Shown here: one piece after another, positions 45,878 through 57,091 of the stretch
Position numbering within the stretch: position 1 is the stretch's first letter
Layout: each line of letters opens with the position of its first letter
From: Aplysia californica
Taxonomy: Eukaryota; Mollusca; Gastropoda; Aplysiida; Aplysiidae
Assembly (NCBI RefSeq): GCF_000002075.1
Contig: NW_004797628.1
Span: 414,972-478,971 of the forward strand
DNA length: 64,000 bases
Direction of reading: 5' to 3'
The notes under the pieces: model-generated
Database searches by the model: none
Told to the model about the DNA's origin: nothing
The model's input: the letters and a program-made list of their open reading frames with translations, nothing else
Translations under genes and position numbers: made by a program

Positions 45878-46328
45878 TATGTGTCACAACGTGGTGGAAA
45901 AAGGCGCTCGTCAGTTTTTGGGCATACGGAGTTATTGGTATCATCTTAAAGCCTGTCTATTTGCCTTGCTTTTAATATAAAAAATATCCAATTATCTTGG
46001 AAAGAAGTCAAGATATTTGATATTTGCAAGTAAAGGAGGTGGGGGTCGCCTGGTGTCAGAGATAAAATTAGCCAGAAAATGGCCGCCAAAGTTTCGTTAC
46101 TTCCTTAGCTTGAGAGTTCGTGGAAACTTATGATTTACATCTTTTGTGCCTTTAATCAAACTTTCTCAGTAAAATCCACGCAAAAATGTGTTCTTTAAAG
46201 GACATGATAGGTGTTGAGCCAAAAAACAAAATTCAATAAAAACTCCCAAACCTGCTGAAAAAAGCCAGTTTCTTTAGTTTCATAATTTTGACGAGCTCCT
46301 GATTTCACCACGCTGCCTCACATATATT
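45878..46328. mobile_element. 444-bp MITE with TATATGTG-type termini, copy 2
   Basis: Same unit as 20047-20490 and in the same orientation, from tatgtgtcac to cctcacatata. It has many substitutions relative to copy 1, so the family is not brand new. Confidence 0.8.
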
Positions 46329-47239
46329 TGTATGCATTGCAAGTATGACATGCTTCTGGTCTTTATTTTTGTGTTTGTTGTTTGTTAAGTGTGTTTTTTT
46401 TGGTGTTTTTCGTTTGTTGTTGTTGTTTTGTTTTTTAGGGGGTGCACTCCTTGTACATTATAAGCAGCAATAGTTATAAAAAGGCAATCTAATAAGTGTG
46501 AAGTCCCTTGTATGAACATTCCCCACTCCAATGATGATATTGGAAGAGGTGAATTCAGATGGGGAGAGGGAATGAGAAATATAACATGATAAACTTCTAT
46601 TATGTTAACATAATATTTACATTCACGCTTTCGATGAAAATTGTTCGTTTTGAACACACTATATATTATATATATATATTCGATACACATCCAGCTGACA
46701 TTAAGAGAGAGGGAATGAATGATATAAAACTAAAATATACATACATCAAGCCATATTATATGTGTGTTCCTGAAAGAACACATTCAGGAACACAATTTAA
46801 GGAATGCTAACAGACAGTTGAGTAAAACATGTAAAATAAATTAATCACATACATATTTCCCATAGAATAAATTAATTATATGAACCTTTAACTTGTAAGA
46901 AATCACATACATCATATCTAAACATAGGTTGTCATATCACACCACAATACATAGTACAAACAGACTTAGTAGTTATGTGCTCTATTGAACGGGTTTTCTA
47001 TGATCGTTGATTGTCACAGAGATGCAGTTGTTGCCTTGTTCGAGGAAGTCCTCTTGAGAGGGACTTAATGCTCATTAAAGTAAAAAGATTTCATAACATT
47101 TGAAAATTAACCTTTATTCCATGGAACAGAATTAAATGAAGAAGTCTCTTCTTGCCAACATGAGAGTGAGAAGATAAAAAGAAAGAGCATGTAAAATAAC
47201 CGAAATATGAAATTGATACTTTCACATGAGTTAGCTTAT
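46329..47239. other. Intergenic, no supported gene
   Basis: TG/TTG-rich low-complexity sequence near 46370-46435 and a (TA)n near 46665. Nothing coding. Confidence 0.5.
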
Positions 47240-47412
47240 TTTTTGTAAGAGTTTTAAGGCAGTTGCAACACAATAAGATCATATAAGTGCCGAAGATTAG
47301 AGGTGTTACCAGAGAGTAACAAACACAAAAAAGAAGGAGGGGAGATAAAGACGATAGACATTTGATAGGAAAGAAGAAGCAATCCAAACCAGGACACCCG
47401 CCAACCACACAC
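47240..47412 (-). mobile_element. Short CTAAAACTAAAA-tail SINE, copy e (minus)
   Basis: On the minus strand it reads from gtgtggttggcgggtgtcctg to gttgcaactgccttaaaact. TGAGTTA occurs on both flanks (47227-47233 and about 47418), a possible short target-site duplication. Confidence 0.7.
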
Positions 47413-49107
47413 GCCTTTGAGTTAAAACTGTTAAGGTATATGGTAAATGCACCACAAAAACAGTCGTCAAATTGGAAAGTTAAAACATATCCGCATTCTT
47501 TCACTAAGCAAGATATCTAGTTTTCAGTTTGGAACCTCTTCTAAAACTACAAAAATTGTGACACCGCCAATATTTTTTTTTCACGAGAGGGAAAATGTCT
47601 CAAGACTAAAATTATCCTCCTTTTTCCACTAAAACTTTTTTTTACTGTTGTTACAAATTCTCATTTACCTTTAAATCATCTAAAAATTCAACTTCAGACC
47701 CTGTTCTGGAGTTCTGGGCTAATCAATTTATCCATTCAGATCCCATTCTCAAGTGATGATTAATGGATTTTATATATATAACCATTGGTGCATTTTTTTA
47801 AAAGCCACAAGTCAGGCAATAGTTCATGATCACCTTATCAATATACAGTCAAACAACATGAGCAAATAGATACCAACTTAAGGGTCCAGTGGTACACTAT
47901 AGCAAACTCCTAAAACTGCTTTGGATCTTTATATGCTAATGAAATGAGCTGGACTTTTACTTTCCCCCCCAGAATTGTTATCAGCTTTGCCAAAAATAGT
48001 GAGCACAAATTACGTCATCATAATAAAAATTGTACTTGAGTCACGATTTCACACAACTGACAGACGAATACTGTCTGCATGTGTTTGCGAAAACACAATT
48101 GGAAACATCCAGAGTTGTTCAAAGCCACATGAACATTATTAACCATGAACTAGAGTCACAAATGGAAGATCAAAGTTGAGAACATAGCCCTGAGATTTGA
48201 AAGGAGGCCAAGTGCTCCAACTCCAATTAAAAAAAAAAAGAAACCAACTGATGGAACAAAATGTAAACAATACAAAGAAGCATAAATTTTAAAAAAGAAG
48301 ATTATAACAGTATAAATAAGGTGTATTACCAGCCACACTACACTGCATTCTCAAGGACATGAACATGTTTTTATATATAGAAAAATAAAAAATCCTCTCA
48401 AATTTTCAAGCGGAGATACTGTACTCAATTATCTCTCAAAGCTGTAATTAAACAAACATATACGTACAAGCAACTACTTAAGCAGATAACACTCAGAAGC
48501 ATTTTCTTTCTTTCATTTTACTTCTATTGTCTGTGCTACCTCATAAAAGTTAAAACAGCCATTCCTCTCTCACCCTGAAAAACTTTGAAAGCACTACAAA
48601 AGTCACAATGAGTTTTTTTTTAAAAGATACAAGACATACATTTATGAATCTACTTGGTCATGTGACATGAGTTTCCAGGTTTAAAAAAAAAAATTAAATT
48701 AAAAAAGGCTAGCTAAGAACAAAAAGAAAAGGAACATTATTATACCAAAAGTATGGAATGGTAACACCTGGACCAGCAGTAACCACCATCAAGACAGTGT
48801 GTTGCCTTCAGTACCTGTCTGAAATGCTAGTGAAGAACAGATAGAAAGAGGAAGGAAATGACAAAGAAAAAAGTAACAGATTTAAATTAATTTGTATCAG
48901 GCAAAAGCCAAAGAAAAAAAAGGGTCAAGAGGCTAAAAAAAGAAAACTTACAAAATCCATGACTCATAAATAAATAGTGAAATTGTCAAAACTAGCCGAA
49001 AACAGTCAAAGAGTTAAGGGAAATATTTAAATTTGTTGAACAAAAGGTGATTGTACTTTCACATGTGGTTACTTCTTGGAGGCAGACGGAAAATAAAGAC
49101 GCCACCT
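47413..49107. other. Intergenic, no supported gene
   Basis: A-rich on the + strand. It may be 3' UTR or flank of the minus-strand glycosyltransferase gene. No element recognised. Confidence 0.45.
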
Positions 49108-49120
49108 GTTTACTTTGCAC

Positions 49121-50082
49121 AACTCTCAGAACCATTCCAGGTACAGACAGGAGTGCGACAAGGATGCTTGCTCTCACCTTTTCTCTTCATACTGGCAATT
49201 GACTGGGTCATGAAAGAAGCCACCAGAGGCAAACGTAATGGAATACAATGGACCCCTTGGCAGCAGCTGGACGACTTGGACTTCGCCGATGATCTTGCAC
49301 TGCTCTCTCACACACATGCTCAGATGCAAGAAAAGACCAAGGAACTCAACAGCCTATCAAGGAGTGTTGGTCTACGTATACATCCAGGCAAGTCAAAAGT
49401 AGTGAAGCTAGGAAAAGTTTCAAGCCCTGTTGTGACAGTGGAAGACACTCCCCTGGAAGAAGTGGACTCCTTTACCTACCTTGGAAGTGTCATCAATGGT
49501 AAAGGGGGAACCGAGTCAGATGTTAAAGCAAGAACCGCCAAGGCAAGGTCAGCCTTCAAGCAATTATCAAAAGTCTGGAAAGCAAGTAACGTCTCACTGC
49601 GCACCAAGATTCGACTCTTTAACTCCAACGTCAAGTCTGTGCTCCTCTATGGCTGTGAAACTTGGAAGACAACGAAGACAGTACTGAATAAAGTCCAGAC
49701 CTTCATCAACAGATGTACGAGGAGTATTCTAAGAATTAAGTGGCAGGATAGAATAAGAAAGGAAGAGCTGTGGGAAAGGACAGGACAAAAGGATATATAG
49801 AAGTAGAAATAGGACTAAGAAAGTGGCGATGGATGGGACACACCTTAAGAAAGCCCAGCGGACATATCACAAGACAGTCACTGCAGCGGAACCCACAAGG
49901 AGCACGAGGCAGGGGTAGGCTACGGGAAACATGGAGGAGATGCGTGGAAAGGGACATGGGAGAAATGAAGCTCACTTAGAATGAGCTTGTAAGGATGGCT
50001 CAGGACAGAGATAAATGGAAGGAGCTTGTATGTGGCCTATACCCTGCCAGGGGTGAAAGGCATTGATGATGATGATGATGAT
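49121..50082 (+). mobile_element. 5'-truncated LINE with RT domain and 13-bp target-site duplication
   Basis: One frame from 49121 reads QTGVRQGCLLSPFLFILAID (RT), the catalytic LDFADDLALLS, then YLGSVINGKGGTESDVKAR, VKSVLLYGCETW and RSILRIKWQDRI. After a frame change near 49780 it continues WRWMGHTLRKPSGHITRQSL and RGRLRETWRRCVERDM, up to GLYPARGERH. It ends in (GAT)n at 50064-50082. The exact 13-mer GTTTACTTTGCAC flanks it (49108-49120 and 50083-50095). The truncation point is inside RT just before TGVRQG, so it is dead on arrival. The sequence pattern and GAT tail suggest an RTE-like clade; that placement is tentative. Confidence 0.9.
50064..50082 (+). repeat. (GAT)n 3' tail of the LINE
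   Basis: Six GAT units after GGCATT mark the element's 3' end. A simple-repeat tail in place of poly(A) is typical of some LINE clades. Confidence 0.85.
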
Positions 50083-50286
50083 GTTTACTTTGCACTTTCA
50101 AATTAAATTACAATGTCACAAAACAAGTAGATTAATTTTTTCAAGAGACAAGTTGATGCCACTGGGAAAGACAATGAATGAATCTTTGGTGTAAATAAAA
50201 CATTTTTGCTTCACATGTGACTGAGTTAAATATTTATCACGAAAAAAATATAGAAATACGAACAGAGCAATTTCTTTATTCTTTAA

Positions 50287-50368
50287 CACTTTGCCATCAT
50301 ATTTTGGGGAAAATTCAAAGAAACTGGGTGGTAAACATCGCCAATCGGTGAGATAAGGTGGCAAAGTG
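50287..50368. mobile_element. 82-bp TTAA-flanked MITE
   Basis: The ends CACTTTGCCATC and GGTGGCAAAGTG are inverted, with TTAA on both sides (50283-50286, 50369-50372). The CACTTTGC terminus is shared with 38486-38610. Confidence 0.7.
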
Positions 50369-50372
50369 TTAA

Positions 50373-51818
50373 AGTATTGTTGATTGGACGGAGTAATGAA
50401 ACAAATACAGGTATCTTCTTCATACATAATGTACTTGTATCTTATGTGCACATGCAAATTACTGAAAAACATGAATGGACATATATTTAATCTATTTGGT
50501 CACGCAGTTAAAGTTAAAGTATTTGAAGTCAGTAATACTGAAAGACAAGATTCAATCCCCAGCCCTGAAAGTCTGGTCACAGTATCTGAAAGAAGTATCA
50601 GTCCATTTTCATGGTATGTAAATTTTGGAAAGGCAAGCCACATCTTAAATTTAAATGTTGGCAGAACCTGACTGTTAATCACTTTCAATTTTACCTCAAA
50701 TTTGGAAAATAAGTTCACATTTTTTTTTCACATCAAAATTTCCAGCAAGTACAACCCTGACCATTATATTAAGTTTCCGAGTGCACAAATTAGAAATAAA
50801 TTTGAAAAATCTATCCCAAGTCCTGAATATTATTGACAAAAAAGTGGCAAGTGTAATGTCAGTGCAACTAGTGTGCTAAAATCGAGCAAATTAAATACAG
50901 AATACCAAAATAAAAAATGGGTCAGTGTATCAGAGTCAGTAAGGAAATTATCTGCTTTTTGTCCCCTGTCTCTCCCTCATTGCTCGTCCGAGTCAAAGAA
51001 AAGCATTTCACATGATAATTATAATTTTGCGGCAGGAAAAAAAGGTAAGACAGACAGAAACAACTTATATAAAAATGCTTTAAAGAAGAAAGTACCAAGA
51101 GTACCCTCCAACTACTCAAATCTCAAGCTGTTTCCAGGCAGGACACAGGAAAACAACAGCTCTGACTACTACTAAATTATACCTATTAGCAAAACAGTTA
51201 TATCAAAAGCATTTCTATCATTACAGTAATACAATCTAGGACAAAAAAGAAGAAGTCAGAAGCAAAAAAAACCCATTGCTGCCATTGCACAGGCTGTCAC
51301 CTGTTTGATATGAATTTGTTTCATTCTGTAAAAAAAAAAAAATGTAGATTATGTCACATTTTGTCAAAAATAAGTGGAGATTTCCACAATTTAGAGGATG
51401 AGAATCCAAAATAGATTTCCTCATGGATTAAATATTAGCAAAGCCATACATCATCTATACTCTTAAAATGAAGTTTATTCAGCAAATAGGCTAAGAAAAG
51501 AATCTCAAAACTGGAAAAATGGATAGACCAGACCTAAATGTTGCCTGTAGTCGCGATACTCTTTATATTATTCTTTTAGGACAGGGGTAGGGCCGTGCCA
51601 TCAGAAAAAAAAAATGTTCAGATCAATAGCAATCTGAATAATACCTGGTAATTCTTCAACCCATATGAACTGGCCCCCTAGTATTTAAAAATAAACAGGC
51701 TGAACCAGATCAATCAAGCACAATCAAACCATTCAAAGTTTCCTTGTCAGGTTTCAGGGAGGAGGGGGGGGGGGGGGGGGGGGGGGAGAGAGTGTGAACT
51801 CTATAATTACTACTACAA
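50373..51818 (-). other. Probable 3' UTR and flank of the minus-strand glycosyltransferase gene
   Basis: No ORF of note. On the minus strand the first AATAAA after the stop is at 51479-51474. A G-run of about 24 lies at 51764-51787. Confidence 0.5.
51474..51479 (-). terminator. Candidate poly(A) signal for the glycosyltransferase gene
   Basis: AATAAA on the minus strand about 340 bases after the stop codon. It is only a hexamer match; other signals farther away cannot be excluded. Confidence 0.35.
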
Positions 51819-52895
51819 TCAAGGTTTGTGCAAGTTGTAAGTTTTCACCCTTGGAATTAATAAATATATGGACACATATCTGTCAGCTGTAGAAAACATT
51901 TTTCTTAAGTAAGTATGGTACCAGTGATGATTAGTAAATGCTATCTCTTTCAAATCAATCGAGTTTTCAGGTAGGTATTTAAATTTCAAGTTTCTACAAG
52001 CCTTCAACTGCAAAGTTGTTAGTTTTTGGTGATCACTGCAAAGAGAAAACATGTACTTCAATTTGTCAGGATCAATAAATGGATAAAAGTATTCTGACGG
52101 AGTGACATAAACAAAGCCATCATCGTCTTCAAGCATTGGGACATTGGCTTCATATTGTCGGAACACTGAGGTCACAAAATGAGGACCTGTACTGTCTAAA
52201 TAATTCCACATGATGGAATAGGCTGGTAATGAGTCAATCAACATTTTCATGAAGGGATGACCCTTCCGGCAACCAATCAAAGCATTAATTAACAGCTTTT
52301 CAAAATTAGTATCCAAAATAGGATGCTCGTATGGTTCCTGTCCAATGAAACAAGAATACTTCTGAGTCAATGGGTCGATTGGTGTTAGCGCTTCCATGTC
52401 CATATCAACATAAAGTCCTCCATACTCATACAAAACAAAGTAGCGAAGGGCATCAGCTTTTCTAATTGGTTGTGTGTAACCTTTGAATATCTCCAAGAAG
52501 GATGGATACTTCTCAGCAATGAGCTGCTCCGCATCAGAGTCAGTCCATAGCCAGTACTCCCAGTCTGGATGAAGAGACAGCCAAGATTTAATCCAGTCAG
52601 AAAACTGGATGGGAACATCAACATCCTTCCATGTCTGGTGAATTATCTTTGGTATTTTACTAGAGCCACTCACCGGTAGTGGTTCCCTTTCAGTCACTCG
52701 CACTGGCACAAAGTTCTCAGGAATGTCAATGTCCAAATTTGCAAAGTTGCTTTCATGATTACTTGCATCCCACTTTAAAATAAAATGTAATGAGACAAGG
52801 AACAAAAAAGCCCCTATCAAAACTGTGATGCGTCTCTGTTTCCGTTTATCAAACCCAAGAAAAAGCCTGAGCACTGGTACGTTTCGAATCCGCAT
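51819..52895 (-). CDS. Glycosyltransferase family 32 (DXD sugar-binding) protein, single coding exon
   Basis: A type II membrane protein of 358 residues, likely Golgi, that transfers a sugar from a nucleotide donor; the substrate is unknown. A basic N-terminus (DKRKQRR, 16-22) precedes one membrane span (about 23-40, ITVLIGAFLFLVSLHFIL). The catalytic part has IPKIIHQTWK (81-90), KADALRYFVLYEYGG (146-160) and the DXD motif YVDMD (D164, D166), and ends with NHHWYHTYLRK. This is the Gly_transf_sug/GT32 pattern of OCH1 and the inositol-phosphoceramide mannosyltransferases. Animal GT32 members also include A4GALT/A4GNT. The ATG at 52895 is chosen because a strong acceptor (ttttctttcag) ends two bases before it. 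The in-frame ATG at 52961 lies in that intron. A 5' noncoding exon is therefore expected upstream. Confidence 0.9.
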   Translation of the reverse strand: MRIRNVPVLRLFLGFDKRKQRRITVLIGAFLFLVSLHFILKWDASNHESNFANLDIDIPENFVPVRVTEREPLPVSGSSKIPKIIHQTWKDVDVPIQFSDWIKSWLSLHPDWEYWLWTDSDAEQLIAEKYPSFLEIFKGYTQPIRKADALRYFVLYEYGGLYVDMDMEALTPIDPLTQKYSCFIGQEPYEHPILDTNFEKLLINALIGCRKGHPFMKMLIDSLPAYSIMWNYLDSTGPHFVTSVFRQYEANVPMLEDDDGFVYVTPSEYFYPFIDPDKLKYMFSLCSDHQKLTTLQLKACRNLKFKYLPENSIDLKEIAFTNHHWYHTYLRKMFSTADRYVSIYLLIPRVKTYNLHKP

Positions 52896-53510
52896 CTCTG
52901 AAAGAAAAATAAGGGGAAAATACATTTGATAATTCAGAACATTTATAACTATTTCAACCAATATTATTCACACTAAACTTTGCAAAGTAAGTAACATCAC
53001 AAACGAGAGACCCAAGCTGATCAGTGCAAAAACAGTAGGAAATGGTTATTCAATATGACTAACACTTCAGAATCAATGTACTTCTTTTTAGTAAGAGTTA
53101 TACAGCATTTGCAACACAATCAGGCCAAAGATTAGAGGTGTCATATTCGTTTTAGCTTCAAAACGAAACTAGCAATCGTGAAAATTGTCATGCACGCTGG
53201 AATACAGTTTTGAGTGATAAAAGGGTGATAAAAGGGTAAAAGTTAAGATATTCAGATGGACTCTTCAACCCTTCAATCTCACTTGCCTTGGTTTGCTACA
53301 CATGGTCAGACTTAGGTCTCAGGCCCATAAAACGTTATACTATACAAGTAATCCTTTATCAAATTATTCACTTACCTGTAGCACTATATATATATTAAAA
53401 ACTGTTGCGAGTATTAGTTACCACTCCCTAACTAATGTAAGAGGGCATTTTGTTAATTTTCATTTAGTAAGGTTTTGACAGGTACACGAGTGGAAGAAAC
53501 TAAAGCTGAA
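52896..53510 (-). other. 5' intron of the glycosyltransferase gene
   Basis: On the minus strand a pyrimidine-rich acceptor ends at 52898. The upstream exon is not identified. No element is recognised in 52962-53510 except a short word of the CTAAAACTAAAA family near 53100-53140 (aatcaggccaaagattagaggtg). Confidence 0.5.
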
Positions 53511-53625
53511 GAGGTACTCTCATTATCTAGAGGTACGGAGTTTGTCTCTCATTCAATAGGTCCCAAGTTCGAAACCTGAGAGTGATGGAAAAATGTTATT
53601 CTTCAAAAGTAAAACCCTCCCAAAT
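53511..53625 (+). mobile_element. tRNA-derived SINE, copy 3
   Basis: It starts GAGGTACTCTCATTATCTAG and contains ctctcattcaataggtc and the B box AAGTTCGAAACC, then diverges after gatggaaaaatg. Family as at 2535 and 28061. Confidence 0.7.
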
Positions 53626-53768
53626 CAATTGTTTCCAAGAAAATTTCAAAGCTAATCGCAAAACTTCAAATTATGGCGAAACAGGAGGGGGGGACCCCAG
53701 ATTTGTTTTTTAAAGTCAGGGGAACCTATATAATATTTGCTAAAAGCAAGTAGAATATAGTATTACTA

Positions 53769-54593
53769 CAGTGGAACTCAGTTTCAACGAGCTCGGATTC
53801 AACGAGAACTCGGATTCCACGTTTTTTTTCTTCTTTAAAATCAATAAAAATAACACGGATTCAACGAGCACTTAAATCAGCGAGCTCGGATTCAACAAGG
53901 TCGCTTCCAGGGTGAACAGCCCCCGCAGACGTGGCTTCGCTCTTTTTTCTCCCACAACGAACTTTATCTATTCCCGGAAACCATCCATTGCACCTGCATT
54001 GTGAACCATTATTCATTATACACTTAGCCAATTGCATGCGACCAACCAGCGGCCTTTTTTCATACCAACAAATGCGTTTTTGGCACGCGCACGTGTCTAC
54101 TCTAGTGTGTGTCGGGGTCGGATGGGCGGCCTGCACACGTGTGGCTTTGTGTGCGTGTCAGGGAGGGAGGGGGGGGGTCCGAGTGATGAACGACGCAGAT
54201 ACAAACACGTCACAGTCTTTTTTTTTCTCTAGGCAACTTATCATTATTACAATGATAAGCTAGCCTAGTCTTGACGTAGATCTATGTAATGAATTGTGCG
54301 CTGGTCTATGGAATCAAAAGTTGCCATATGCTAGGCTCTTCACAGCAACACAACTTTTTGGTAAACAATCGAGATGACGCAGGCGTGTGCATTTGAACGA
54401 ATCAGTCTTCTTTTTTTTTTTTGCACAGCTCATAATATGCAGGCATTTCAGGCACTACTTGTGACTTCTCTTTATACACTTGCTCAGTGCCTGTACTTAT
54501 CTACACAAAACATCATGTTTGCTATAACGAACACTCGGATTCAACGAGATTTTAGGCCAGGCCCGGCTACCTCGTTGAATTTGAGTTCTACTG
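53769..54593 (-). mobile_element. 825-bp pogo-like MITE flanked by TA
   Basis: The left end CAGTGGAACTCAGTTTCAAC and the reverse complement of the right end (CAGTAGAACTCAAATTCAAC) are inverted. TA sits outside both ends (53767-53768, 54594-54595). The core is the reverse complement of 56179-57061. The ORFs inside (53861-54263) are not conserved as protein between copies as far as I can judge, and are discounted. Confidence 0.8.
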
Positions 54594-54595
54594 TA

Positions 54596-55560
54596 TGAAG
54601 TTGGGCCTAATGTAACATAGTTTGTATAAAAACATATTTACATGTTACAAACTAATAATCTGCAGTGGATAAGAAGTCAAAATTTGTGAAAGCAGATAAA
54701 AATTATGAACAAGAAAAGTGCTTTAAAATAGAAAATGAGCATGAGAGAAGGGTCCATGAGTAAAATTTATAACAAAATAATACGGCCACCCAAAACCATA
54801 GCATACCAGTGGTGGTTTAGAAATCAGAATGCCTTCTTTTAAGTTAATCCCTTTTAACCGAATTCCCCTGCCGTCCAACTCCAAGAAAATCACCGCCCCC
54901 TTCTTCTTATATATAAATCTTACCCTCTACTTGGTCTACTTCATACATACCTGCCTTACAAGATCTACATCTTCCTTGATTCCAAATGTATTGACCATAA
55001 TCAAGAAGAAAGTTGTTAGGCACCAGTACGCCTGCCTAACACTGAATTGTTAGGGGCATGTTTATTTCAAAGTCAAGGTCATCTGGCGCTCCCCGAACCC
55101 CGATTCATTTCACCAGTGTGTTTGGGAAGGTACAAAGAGATTGCAACTAGTGAAAATATGGATGATAATTTCAGATCCAGACCATTGAAAACAGCACATT
55201 TGATTTGGACATTGACGACAGTGATGTATACAGATCTATATTATATTATATATATTTTGGCCTGCTTCAAGTGTTCCATCCCATGAGATGAAGGAAAACG
55301 AAGAGCGCTTGCAGAATTAAAGACGGGATGTGAGAATTAGAGTATGGAAAATTAGATACGGTAGCCTACATGGGAAACAAAAGGTGAGAGATGGGACACA
55401 GAAGATGGGACACAGAAGGTGGCATTTGGAAGATGGAACTGGTCATCTGTGTGGTGTAATGTGTACAATAATGACTGTATTGCACCGGGTCAGTCTGTGA
55501 ACCGACGAAGAGAGAAAATGACAGGACCTGAATCAATTACAATTCTTAAATTATAATTAT
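54596..55560. other. Intergenic, no supported gene
   Basis: AT-rich with a short unit near 55040-55100. Nothing recognised. Confidence 0.45.
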
Positions 55561-55567
55561 AACAAAT

Positions 55568-55905
55568 ACCTCTCTTTCTCTCCCCCCCTCTCTCTCTCTT
55601 TCTTTTTCTCTTTCCTCCCCCCTCCCTCTCCCTCTTTTTTTTTCTCTCCCCCTCCCTTTCTCTCAGTCTCTCTCCCTCTTTCTACCCCCTTCTCCCTCCC
55701 CCCATTCTCTCTCTCTCTCTTCCTCTTTCTTTTTCTCTCCCCCCCTCTCTCTCTCTGTCTCTCTCTCTCTCTTTCTTCCCCCTTCTCTCTCTCCCTCTCT
55801 TTTTCTCCCCCCCCCCCCGTCTCTCTCTCCCCCTCCCTCTTTCTTTTTCTCTTTCTCCCCCCCCTCCCCTTCTCTCTCTGTCTGTCTCTCTCTCTCTCTG
55901 CCTGC
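55568..55905. repeat. CT-rich low-complexity tract
   Basis: About 340 bases of polypyrimidine (ctctctctc, ccccctc, tttttctc). The long minus-strand ORFs here (EREREGG-type peptides) are translations of the repeat and not genes. Confidence 0.9.
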
Positions 55906-56178
55906 AGACAACATTGTACGCTTTCAATTTCAACTCAAGAGTGGCTTGGGCAACTGAAACATCTTCGTAGTAGAGAATCTTTGATACCACTGTGACATCG
56001 ATGTAACAAATACGGGTCAATAATTCCGTAGAGCTGTGGAAAGGTAGTTGAAGCATACCGTACGCGTGCCACAGTCCAGTGCTGGGGAAGCGTACGCGTC
56101 CCTAACAGTTCAGTGCTGGGGAACAGTACGCACCCCTAACATAGCACAATAACACAGCTTTCTTAAAGATGGGTACTA

Positions 56179-57061
56179 CAGTGGAACTCGGATTCAATGA
56201 GGTCGCCGGGCCAGACCTAAAATCTCGTTGAATCCGAGTGTTCGTTATAGCAAACACGAGGTTTTGGGTAGATAATTACAGGCACTGAGCAAGTAATGTA
56301 TAAAGAGAAGTCACAAGTAGAGCCAGAAATGCCTGCATGTTATGAGCTGTGTAAAAAAAAAAAAGACTGATTCGTTCAAATGCACACGTCTGTGTTGCTG
56401 TGTAGAGCCTAGCATACCGCAACTTTTGATTCTATAGACCAGCGCACAATTCATTACAAAGATCTACGTCAAGACTAGCTTATCATTGTATGATTAGTTG
56501 CCGAGGGGAAAAAGACTAAGACGTGTTTGTAACTCTGCGACTTACAACGCCCGGACGCTAGTGCCCCCCCCCCTTCCCCGACACGTACACACAGCCACAC
56601 GTGTGCAGGCCGCCCATCCGACCTCGACACACGCCACAGTACACACGTGCGCGTGCCAACAACGCATGTGTTGGTATGAAAAAAGGCCGCGGATTGGTCG
56701 CATGCAGTCGGCTAAGTGAATAATGGTTCACTATGCAGGTGCAATGGATGGTTTCCGGGAATAGATAAAGTTAGTTCTGGGAGAAAAATGAGCGAAGCCA
56801 CGTCTGCGGGGGCTATTCACCCTGGAAGCGACCTTGTTGAATCCGGGTTATTTTTATAGATTTAAAAAAAAGAAGAAAAAAAACGGGGATCTAGATCTAG
56901 ATCTAGATCTAGATATCTAGATTCTAGATTCTAATTCTAAATCTAGAATCTAGATCTAGAGATCTAGATTAGATCTATAATCTAGATCTAGATCTATCTC
57001 ATCTCGTTGAATCCAAGTTCTCGTAAATCCGAGCTTGTTGATCTGAATCCAAGATCCACTG
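56179..57061 (+). mobile_element. 883-bp pogo-like MITE flanked by TA
   Basis: The left end CAGTGGAACTCGGATTCAAT and the reverse complement of the right end (CAGTGGATCTTGGATTCAGA) are inverted, with TA on both sides (56177-56178, 57062-57063). It has an internal CTAGAT expansion (56890-56995) that the 53.8-kb copy lacks, which explains its greater length. Confidence 0.8.
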
Positions 57062-57091
57062 TACTAACCTCCTATAAAAACAACGTAGGTA

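Noticed and set aside
49051-49120. N-terminal extension of the LINE reading frame
   Set aside because: It lies upstream of the 49108-49120 target-site duplication, so it is host sequence read by chance in the same frame.
52896-52961. Upstream ATG extending the glycosyltransferase by 22 residues
   Set aside because: A strong splice acceptor ends at 52898, so this stretch is intron; the downstream ATG gives a normal type II membrane N-terminus.
53861-54263. ORFs on both strands within the MITE at 53.8 kb
   Set aside because: The related copy at 56.2 kb does not keep the frame as far as can be read; the element is non-autonomous.
55663-56056. Long minus-strand ORFs rich in Arg, Glu and Gly
   Set aside because: They are translations of a CT-rich low-complexity tract.
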